Positions 7,060 through 12,846 of a stretch of DNA of 12,846 nt are shown here, one piece after another (within the stretch, counting starts at the first letter, position 1; each line of letters begins with the position of its first letter). A program made the position numbers and the translations under genes. Source of the stretch: Desulfovibrio sp. Dsv1 (GTDB lineage Bacteria; Desulfobacterota; Desulfovibrionia; Desulfovibrionales; Desulfovibrionaceae); NCBI GenBank assembly GCA_000403945.1, contig APFI01000356.1, forward strand, positions 1-12,846, read 5' to 3'. Under the pieces are notes generated by a model. It saw nothing but the letters and a program-made list of their open reading frames with translations, had not been told where the DNA came from and did no database searches.

Positions 7060-7590
7060 ATGTTGCCGCCTTCAGGGAAAGAATTGCCCGTTATTGTGAG
7101 GCGGAATCGCCGGTCAGCGACGAAGCCGAAGTGGCTGAAAGCCGCTTCGGGGCCAGGCGGGTCAAAGGGTGTCAGATGCCGTGGCGCTCGCGGCAACACC
7201 ATTGTTTTTGGCCTGTTCGGGCGCAATGGGCGCGTATATCCGAAATCGCGCCGGATTGCCCGAAAGCCGCGCTCCAGGGGATAATCCGCAGCCGTGTGGA
7301 GCCTGAAAATGTTATCCATTCAGATGGCCGGCGCGGTTATGACGGCCTGGTGGATTCGGGATACCCGGAAACACTTCCGGGTCGAACACGACGACAACGA
7401 GTTTGCCGGCAGGCGTTCTCGCGTCAACGGGCTCTCGAAAGCCCTTGGGCCTTCGCCAAAACGCGGCCTGGTTTCCATGGCATCCACAGGTATATGTTTT
7501 GCTTCCACCTGTAAGGAATGCGAATTCCGGTTTGACCACCGCCAGGAGGATACCTGTCAGATGTTCCTCAAAATGCTCAGAGGACTATCT
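7056..7590 (+). pseudogene. IS1595-family transposase, decayed by five frame changes
   Basis: Six consecutive segments match one IS1595-type transposase but alternate between two frames. ERIARYCEAESPV and EVAESRFGARRVKG lie at 7077-7169. RGARGNTIVFGLFGRNGRVY is at about 7180-7239. EIAPDCPKAALQGIIRSRVE through HSDGRRGYDGLVDSGY is at 7242-7364. RKHFRVEHDDNEFAG is at 7366-7410. ESPWAFAKTRPGFHGIHRY is at 7437-7493. KECEFRFDHRQED and FLKMLRG are at 7513-7585. The frame changes fall near 7170, 7240, 7365, 7433 and 7511. The first catalytic aspartate (DESYFG in relatives) is alanine here (codon 7134-7136). The second (HSDG), the asparagine (NG) and the lysine (AFAK) remain recognisable. The N-terminal zinc-binding part is missing. 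The gene cannot be functional. Confidence 0.85.
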
Positions 7591-7780
7591 CTCAGCCAGT
7601 CATGCCCCAAAATATTTAGACGGACAGGGATGCGAAAGACCCGCTTCGATGGATGACGCGGACTTTCAAAGAGGCGCATCACCTTGCGTGGCGCTATCGC
7701 CAAGAAGCGGGAAACCGGGCATATTCCGCTGACCGCCGCCCGGCAGGTGCTGGAGAGTCCGGCGAACTGACAGCCCCTTA
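7591..7780 (+). other. Unassigned stretch with a possible C-terminal coding remnant
   Basis: After the IS1595 remnant there is no intact gene. One frame, 7660-7770, reads without a stop and ends at TGA 7768-7770, giving SKRRITLRGAIAKKRETG followed by HIPLTAARQVLESPAN. It looks like a plausible protein C-terminus but has no start codon, a stop just upstream at 7654-7656, and no ribosome site. I do not recognise a family. It could be the tail of a gene destroyed by the insertions. Confidence 0.25.
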
Positions 7781-7828
7781 TTTTTTCAGGATATAGCACT
7801 GACCGGTCAGTGCTATACCCTGAAAAAA
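7781..7828. repeat. 48-bp near-perfect palindrome
   Basis: Two 24-base arms (7781-7804 and 7805-7828) are inverted copies with no loop and a single mismatch (A7791 against C7818). The central 26 bp (7792-7817), centred on ACCGGT, is a perfect palindrome. The outer ends are T6 on the left and A6 on the right, the reverse of what a hairpin terminator needs on either strand. It shares its right-hand A run with the terminator that follows. It may be a binding site for a dimeric protein, a recombination or insertion site, or a transcript-end stem. The sequence alone does not decide. Confidence 0.85.
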
Positions 7829-7873
7829 CGTCTGCCAACGGGAACAGGACTCTTTTCGCTGGCAGACGTTTTT
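7824..7873 (-). terminator. Strong bidirectional intrinsic terminator of the folC-selA-aminopeptidase unit
   Basis: A perfect 14-bp stem, AAAAACGTCTGCCA (7824-7837) with TGGCAGACGTTTTT (7860-7873), encloses a 22-base loop. Read leftward, the stem ends in a T6 tract. Read rightward it ends in T5, so it can work both ways. It lies 73 bases beyond the stop of the aminopeptidase gene and marks the end of the leftward operon. Confidence 0.85.
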
Positions 7874-7946
7874 CCAGTATGCCGTAATGTTACAGAAAAG
7901 CTGAAGGCAATGCGCGTTTTTCTTTATTTACGGCAGCCAGCCCGGC

Positions 7947-9344
7947 TCAGGCTTCCAAAAAGGCTTTGTAGGCTTCCAGGGTGGCGTGCAGGTCCGCCAC
8001 GCTGGCCAGTTCAAAGGGGCTGTGCATGGAAAGCACGGCCGGGCCCAGGTCAATGACCCGCATGCCATAGGCCGCCAGAAAAAGGGCCACCGTGCCGCCG
8101 CCGCCCAGATCCACTTTGCCCAGCTCGGCGGTCTGCCAGGGAATGCCTTTGGCGTTGTACAGGCAGCGCAGCTCGCCGAAAAATTCGGCGTCTGCCTCGC
8201 TGGCCCCGTATTTGCCGCACGAACCCGTGAACTTGGAAAAGCATGGGCCGTAGCCCAACTGGGCCGCGTTCTGCTTTTCATGCACTTCCTGAAAATCCGG
8301 GTCCAGAGCGGCCTGCACGTCGGCGGACAGGGCGCGGCTGTGCAGCAGCACGTGCGGGGCGGGCGTACCCGGAGCCCAGGCCCGGACCAGGTCCTCCACG
8401 CAATACTGGAAAAAGCGCGAGGCCGCGCCCGTGGCTCCGTCCGAGCCGATTTCCTCTTTGTCCCAGAAGATTACGGCCATATTGCGCGCGCCGCTTTCAG
8501 CCGACAAGAGGGCCTCCAGGGCCGTGAACACGCAGATGCGGTCGTCCTGGCCATAGCCGCCCACCAGGGCCTTGTCGAAACCCACGAAGCGCGCCGGACC
8601 GGCGGGCACGGCCTGAAGCTCGGCGGTGATCAGGTCTTCTTCGTTGATGCCGTATTTTTTGTGCAGGATATCCAGGAGTTGTTCCTTGACCGGATCCTTG
8701 GGCGCGTCCCTGTCCTTTTTGCCGCCCTTGGCCTGCTTGGGGCTGTGGGCCAAGATGATGTTCAGCTTTTCGGCATCAAAGGCCTCGCTGATGGTCTGGT
8801 CGCTCTGTTTCTGGGCCAGATGCGGCAGCAGATCCGCAATGCAGAACACCGGATCGCCCGGCTTTTCGCCGATGTTCACCGTCAGGCTTTCGCCGTTTTC
8901 GCGGATGATCACCCCGTGCAGAGCCAGAGCCCGCGCCAGCCACTGGTATTTGCGGATGCCGCCGTAATAGTGGGTCTTGGCCTGAGCCACGCCGGGCTGC
9001 TCGATGAGCGGGCGCTGCTTGAAGTCCAGGCGCGGGGTGTCGGCGTGGGCCGCGATGAGCGCCAGTCCTTCCACCAGCGGCTGGGAGCCGCGTCGGGCCG
9101 CAAACAGGGCTTTGCCGCGCAGGGGGCGCAACACACGGCCATTGCCGGTGTCCGCGCCGAAGCCCTCGCTGTACCCGGCTCGGGTCAGGCGTTCGCGCAC
9201 ATAGTCCACAGTTTCGCGTTCGGTCTTGCAGCGGGTCAGAAAGTCGATGTAGCGGACGGCCAGGGCTTCCATGTTCTTATGCTGCCTGGCGTCGGCATAA
9301 CTTTCCCAGGCGCTTTGCGGTTTGTAAGCCAATGTCTTTTCCAT
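7947..9344 (-). CDS. apeB: M18-family aminopeptidase (aspartyl aminopeptidase type)
   Basis: A cytoplasmic zinc aminopeptidase that removes N-terminal residues, with a preference for acidic residues in many relatives. The 465-residue length fits the bacterial M18 group. Expected metal-site residues are visible: H100 in LIAAHADTPRLD, D267/D268 in GGYGQDDRI, E297-E298 in WDKEEIGSDGATG, D342 in LSADVQAALDP, and H441 in VLSMHSPFELAS. An insert near 200-222 is rich in lysine and aspartate (KGGKKDRDAPKD). The start has AAGGAA 7 bases upstream. Only 18 bases separate it from selA, so it is the last gene of the folC-selA unit. The symbol apeB is by family; actual substrate preference is unknown. Confidence 0.92.
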   Translation of the reverse strand: MEKTLAYKPQSAWESYADARQHKNMEALAVRYIDFLTRCKTERETVDYVRERLTRAGYSEGFGADTGNGRVLRPLRGKALFAARRGSQPLVEGLALIAAHADTPRLDFKQRPLIEQPGVAQAKTHYYGGIRKYQWLARALALHGVIIRENGESLTVNIGEKPGDPVFCIADLLPHLAQKQSDQTISEAFDAEKLNIILAHSPKQAKGGKKDRDAPKDPVKEQLLDILHKKYGINEEDLITAELQAVPAGPARFVGFDKALVGGYGQDDRICVFTALEALLSAESGARNMAVIFWDKEEIGSDGATGAASRFFQYCVEDLVRAWAPGTPAPHVLLHSRALSADVQAALDPDFQEVHEKQNAAQLGYGPCFSKFTGSCGKYGASEADAEFFGELRCLYNAKGIPWQTAELGKVDLGGGGTVALFLAAYGMRVIDLGPAVLSMHSPFELASVADLHATLEAYKAFLEA

Positions 9345-9362
9345 GTCATGTTTCCTTTTCGG

Positions 9363-10784
9363 CTATGAGGTATGTTTATTGTCCGCCGCATGCAGCGCCG
9401 TTTGCAGGGCGTGCAGCAGCAGCGGATATTCGTTGTTTTCCAGGGTGCGTGGGTCCAGGCAGAAGTGATTGCCCTCCAGACGGCCCAGCAGGGGCGGGGC
9501 CGTGTCCAGCAGGGCGTTTTTCAGGGCCGTGGCGCTGATCCGCGCGGGTTTGAGACAGACCAGACTGGTGGGCAGGTCGTACTGGGGAAAGGCTCCGCCG
9601 CCCACGCGCGAGACGTCCGGGCGCACGCTCACGGCGCATGCCTCGCCCAGGGCTTTGCGCAGCCGGGCGGCCAGGGCGCGGGCGCGTTTGGCCAGTTCTT
9701 CGGGCCGCAGGCAGATGCGGCGCAGGGTGGGGATCCGCTCGCGGGCCTTGTCCGGGTCCAGATAGAGGCGCAGGGTGGCTTCCAGGGCGGCTAGGCAGAG
9801 TTTGTCGCAACGCAGGGCACGGGTCAGGGGATCACGCTTCAGCGCGTCTACCATCTCTCTGCGTCCTGCGATGATCCCGGCCTGGGGGCCGCCCAGCACC
9901 TTGTCGCCGGAAAAGGTCACCAAGTCCGCGCCGTCCGCCAGCACCGAGGGCACGGTGGGTTCGTTGGGCAGGCCGTAGGGCGAGAAATCCATGAAGCTGC
10001 CGCTGCCCAGATCCTCAAAAAGCGGCAGGCCGCGCTCGTGCGCCAAGGCCGCCAGTTCCGGCAGGGGCACGGCGGCGTGAAAGCCCACAATGCGGTAATT
10101 GGAGGTGTGCACGCGCAGCAGGGCGCGAGTGTTTTCGTTGATGGCGGCCGCGTAGTCACGCAGATGGGTGCGGTTGGTGGCTCCCACCTCACGCAGTTGC
10201 GCGCCGCTTTTTTCCATGACTTCCGGGATGCGGAAGCTGCCGCCGATCTCCACCAGTTCGCCGCGCGAGACGATCGCCTCGCCGCCCTTGCAGAAGCCAT
10301 CCAGCATCAGCAGCACGGCAGCCGCGTTGTTGTTGACCACTAGGGCGGCCTCGGCTCCGCTCAGGCGGCAGATCAGTTTTTCCACCAGTTCGTAGCGGCT
10401 GCCGCGTCCGCCGGTACCCAGATTGAGTTCCAGGTTGCAGTAGCCCCGGGCGGCCAGGGCCACGGCCCGCCGGGCATCTTCGGCCAGCACCGAGCGCCCC
10501 AGGTTGGTGTGCACCACCACGCCTGTGGCGTTGAGCACCGGCCTGAGCCGGGGACGCAGCCCGGCGCGGACATAGATCAGCAGGGCGGGCAGTCGGGCCT
10601 CCAGTCCCAATTGGGCGGCATCGCGGCAGCGTCCGGCGCGGATGTCCTCCCGCCGGGCATCCCAGAATGCGGCAACCAGCTCGCGCAGCAGAGCGCGCGG
10701 GGCCGCTTCCAGTTCGGGATCGATCCCGGTCAGGGTATCCAGGCAAAGGTCCGTGGCGGGAATGGCGCGGAAGAGTTCGTTCAT
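9363..10784 (-). CDS. selA: L-seryl-tRNA(Sec) selenium transferase (selenocysteine synthase)
   Basis: SelA converts seryl-tRNA(Sec) into selenocysteyl-tRNA(Sec) using selenophosphate. The 473 residues align well with the E. coli enzyme. Signatures include INATGVVVHTNLGRSVL in slightly altered form near 84-100, GTGGRGSRY at 123-131, NNNAAAVLL near 151, and FEDLGSGSF near 256. The PLP lysine is K295 in TFSGDKVLGGPQAG, the same number as in E. coli. Its ATG overlaps the folC stop (ATGA), with AAGGG about 7 bases before it, so translation is coupled. Its presence implies the organism makes selenoproteins, such as formate dehydrogenases common in anaerobes. selB, selC and selD are not in the window. 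Confidence 0.96.
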   Translation of the reverse strand: MNELFRAIPATDLCLDTLTGIDPELEAAPRALLRELVAAFWDARREDIRAGRCRDAAQLGLEARLPALLIYVRAGLRPRLRPVLNATGVVVHTNLGRSVLAEDARRAVALAARGYCNLELNLGTGGRGSRYELVEKLICRLSGAEAALVVNNNAAAVLLMLDGFCKGGEAIVSRGELVEIGGSFRIPEVMEKSGAQLREVGATNRTHLRDYAAAINENTRALLRVHTSNYRIVGFHAAVPLPELAALAHERGLPLFEDLGSGSFMDFSPYGLPNEPTVPSVLADGADLVTFSGDKVLGGPQAGIIAGRREMVDALKRDPLTRALRCDKLCLAALEATLRLYLDPDKARERIPTLRRICLRPEELAKRARALAARLRKALGEACAVSVRPDVSRVGGGAFPQYDLPTSLVCLKPARISATALKNALLDTAPPLLGRLEGNHFCLDPRTLENNEYPLLLHALQTALHAADNKHTS

Positions 10785-12085
10785 GGCAGGGCCCTTGGCG
10801 GCGCGGCCGCCAGCAGGTGGGGAAAAAGGGTAAAAAATTCGGCCAGAAGATAGAGGGATCCGGTCAGCAAGACCGGGCGCCCGAGGGTCGCGCCTTCCAC
10901 GCGGCGCGCGGCGGCCAAGGCTTTCGGCAGCGCACGCGGTCCCGTCAGAGGCACGGCTGTGGCCAGGGGCAGGCTGTCACAGGCTGCGGCCACCTCGCAA
11001 ACGTCGGCGGCGCGCGGGTTGTCCAAGGCGGGGATGAGCAGCGGGGCCGCGCCCATCCGGTGCTTGAGCATCAGGGCCGAGGTGCGCCAGTCCTTGTCGC
11101 CCAGGCAGGAGAAAACGGCCCCGGCGGGGCGGACGCCCGACTGTTCCAGATAATCCAGCGCCCGCAGCAGGGCGCGCATGCCGTGGGGATTGTGCGCGCC
11201 GTCCAGCAGCAGGGGCGGGTAGTCCTCTGTGCCGGGTACGCTCTGCAAGCGGCCCGGCAAAAAGGCGCGGGCCAGACCTTCCGCCTGGGCGGCGGCATCG
11301 TCGATCTGTCTGTCCAACAGCGGGGCCAGCTGCCGCCATGCCGTAAGGGCCAGCCCGGCGTTGGTCAACTGATGCGGTCCGGCCAGCCCCAGACGGGGAA
11401 GCCACGTGGCGGGCAGGGCCTCGGCCTGATATAACGGCGCATCGCGCGCGCGCGCGGCTTCTTCCAGACAACGCGCGGCCTCGGGAAATTGCGGGGCCGT
11501 ACAGACCGGGGCCGGGCCGCGCACGGCGGCGGCCTTGTCCCCGGCGACGGCCGCGAGGGTGGGACCCAGAACGTCCTTGTGGTCCAAGGCGACGGGCGCG
11601 TAACAGAGCAGGTCGGCGGCCACAGCTGTGGTGGCGTCGTGGCGTCCGCCCAGCCCGGCCTCCAGCACGGCCACGTCCACGCATTCTTCCCGGAAGAGCA
11701 GCAGGGCCAGCACGGTGAGAAATTCAAAATAAGTCAGGCCGCCGGGAGGGGGCGCCACGGCCATGATCGCGTTGGCGTGCGCAGTCCAGGTTTCGCCGGG
11801 CAGGGGCCGGCCGTTCACGCGGATGCGTTCCTCGGGCGAGACGAAATGCGGCGAGGTGTACATGCCGGTTTTGCATCCGTGGGTCGCGCAGAGCGATGCC
11901 AGAAAGGTCGCCGTGGAACCCTTACCGTTGGTGCCCAGAATCTGGACCACCGCGAAGGGGGGCCGGGTCAGATCCAAGGCGGCCAGGACGCAGCGCATAC
12001 GATCCAAGCGCATGTCCATGTGGAAAAGACCGAGGCTGTCCAGATGGGTCAGCACATTTTGAAAATTGTGGAACATTGTGTTCAT
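10781..12085 (-). CDS. folC: Folylpolyglutamate synthase / dihydrofolate synthase
   Basis: FolC adds glutamate to dihydropteroate and to folates in the cytoplasm. From ATG 12085 the protein is 434 residues, the normal size. Mur-ligase-type ATP motifs are present: GTNGKGST near 51-58, TSPHFVSPEERI near 78-89, FREECVDVAVLEAGLGGRHD in the central part, DHKDVLGP, and DGAHNPHG in the C-terminal half. The start is uncertain. No clear ribosome site precedes 12085 or a second ATG at 12076, and the frame stays open to 12292, adding a hydrophobic segment. I choose 12085 because the conserved FolC N-terminus (FHNFQNVLTHLDSLGLFHMD) begins there. It is the first gene of the folC-selA-aminopeptidase unit and overlaps selA by 4 bases. 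Confidence 0.92.
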   Translation of the reverse strand: MNTMFHNFQNVLTHLDSLGLFHMDMRLDRMRCVLAALDLTRPPFAVVQILGTNGKGSTATFLASLCATHGCKTGMYTSPHFVSPEERIRVNGRPLPGETWTAHANAIMAVAPPPGGLTYFEFLTVLALLLFREECVDVAVLEAGLGGRHDATTAVAADLLCYAPVALDHKDVLGPTLAAVAGDKAAAVRGPAPVCTAPQFPEAARCLEEAARARDAPLYQAEALPATWLPRLGLAGPHQLTNAGLALTAWRQLAPLLDRQIDDAAAQAEGLARAFLPGRLQSVPGTEDYPPLLLDGAHNPHGMRALLRALDYLEQSGVRPAGAVFSCLGDKDWRTSALMLKHRMGAAPLLIPALDNPRAADVCEVAAACDSLPLATAVPLTGPRALPKALAAARRVEGATLGRPVLLTGSLYLLAEFFTLFPHLLAAAPPRALP

Positions 12086-12244
12086 GGTCGCCACAGTACC
12101 CGAAAGCGGGCCGCCTGTCAGCGGGAGCGGGAAGGTGTCTTCCCTCGCGTCCCGGTGTTTTTCACGCGCCTTTTTCAGCCGGAAGCCCGCATACGGCACG
12201 GCCAGCCAGAGCGGCAGCGCCAGAAAGGCTAGAAGCCATTTCAT
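12086..12244 (-). other. In-frame upstream extension of folC with a membrane segment
   Basis: From an ATG at 12244 the folC frame continues upstream without a stop. It encodes MKWLLAFLALPLWLAVPYAG, a clear single transmembrane helix, followed by a basic stretch (FRLKKAREKHRDAR). It could be a membrane-anchoring N-terminus of FolC, or a separate small membrane-protein gene whose frame happens to run into folC. No good ribosome site precedes 12244. FolC proteins are normally soluble, so a membrane form would be unusual. Upstream codons to 12292 reach insertion-sequence DNA and are not trusted. Confidence 0.35.
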
Positions 12245-12284
12245 AATTTTAGAAAAAGTCATGAAAATCGTGTAATCGAATTTC

Positions 12285-12846
12285 ATGAGCAAATACCAGG
12301 GATTAACATATGAACAATGGGCAATTTTGGAACCTCTCCCTGCAAGCGAGGCTTCCTCCGTGCGGGGAAGGCCTCCTGTTCATGGTGACCGCCCTGTACC
12401 GAACGGCATCTTGTAAGTATTGCGCACTGGTGCCGCCTGGGCTGACTTGCCGGAGAGATTCCCGTCCTCGTCAACCTGCTGTCGCCGATTCGGCAAGTGG
12501 GGCAAAACGGACGTATTCCGAAACATCCCCGAGGCACTCGCCCGTGACCCTGAAGAGCGTGGGGCCATAAGCCTCTCGAAATGCTTCATTGACGGCACGT
12601 TCGTGGTGGCAAAGAAAGGGTGCAAAAGGGGGAAAGACCAGGCGGGGCAAGGGTACGAGGCTCATGGTTATTGCAGACGCTTCCGGTCTTCCGCTCGCCC
12701 TGCACAGGGATTGAGATGATGGCGCCACATCGGCGCAATCGAAAACGCAAGACAACGCAGGATGGTCGCCCCTTGCGGCGTTATTGTCGCCGCCGGAAAA
12801 TCGAACGGCTTCTTGCCTGGCTCAACACGTTCAGGCGGACAATGGC
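12285..12846 (+). pseudogene. IS5-family transposase pseudogene, running off the window
   Basis: From ATG 12285 the frame encodes MSKYQGLTYEQWAILEPL, GRPPVHGDRPVPNGIL, a TAA at 12414-12416, then VLRTGAAWADLPERF and FIDGTFVVAKKGCKR. The last block carries the first catalytic aspartate of an IS5-type DDE enzyme. At the A4G5 run (12624-12632) the frame changes, and GKTRRGKGTRLMVIADASG and LPLALH continue in a second frame. At about 12706 the sequence jumps to GIEMMAPHRRNRKRKTTQDG, RPLRRY and KIERLLAWLNTFRR in a third frame. The block between LALH and GIEM, about 50 codons in relatives and holding the second catalytic aspartate, is missing. The element is therefore dead. Its left end lies directly against the upstream region of folC, and the window ends before its right end. 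Confidence 0.88.

Noticed and set aside
7781..7828. Palindrome as an intrinsic terminator
   Set aside because: On both strands the T run precedes the hairpin and an A run follows it, opposite to the requirement.
7986..9368. 460-codon rightward frame opposite the M18 aminopeptidase
   Set aside because: The - strand protein has a complete set of M18 metal residues; the opposite frame has no domain and is a shadow.
10667..11434. Rightward frame opposite selA and folC
   Set aside because: Crosses two certain genes on the other strand, is glycine/glutamine/arginine-rich and has no family pattern.

Overview
The window reads as a chromosomal segment of a strictly anaerobic, GC-rich bacterium, most likely a Desulfovibrio-type sulfate reducer (Desulfovibrionaceae). 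This is an inference from four features: the LL-diaminopimelate aminotransferase route to lysine and peptidoglycan, a selenocysteine synthase, a fused BioD-BioA protein, and a BioB whose auxiliary-cluster ligands differ from the aerobic type. No rRNA gene, complete tRNA gene, CRISPR array or phage structural gene is visible.

Layout. (1) 1-3288, + strand: a terminator of an upstream gene, then bioB and a bioD-bioA fusion overlapping by 14 bp. Together they carry the last three steps of biotin synthesis. (2) 3245-3807, - strand: a two-gene unit made of a protein resembling the LpdD-type prenylated-flavin chaperone family and a 68-residue protein of unknown function. The last gene overlaps the 3' end of bioDA tail to tail. 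(3) 3808-4270: an AT-richer divergent promoter region. (4) 4271-6383, + strand: dapF and dapL, which together turn tetrahydrodipicolinate into meso-diaminopimelate. A probable terminator follows. (5) 6434-7780: about 1.3 kb without an intact gene. It holds at least three decayed insertion sequences lying end to end: an IS5-like tail, an IS481-like 3' end with its terminal repeat, and an IS1595-like transposase broken by five frame changes. (6) 7781-7873: a 48-bp near-perfect palindrome touching a strong intrinsic terminator. (7) 7947-12085, - strand: folC, selA and an M18 aminopeptidase gene, tightly spaced and ending at that terminator. (8) 12285 to the window edge, + strand: an IS5-family transposase pseudogene with a stop codon, a frameshift and an internal deletion, sitting against the 5' end of the folC unit.

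The genes are mainly cofactor and cell-wall housekeeping functions: biotin, folate, selenocysteine, diaminopimelate. The insertion sequences are confined to the two intergenic spaces flanking the folC-selA-aminopeptidase operon. I see no clear new multi-gene system. The observations most worth following are the BioB with a glycine where the canonical [2Fe-2S] cysteine should be, the orphan LpdD-like gene with its small partner, the palindrome-terminator pair at 7781-7873, and the unclear 5' end of folC, where an in-frame membrane segment runs into insertion-sequence DNA.
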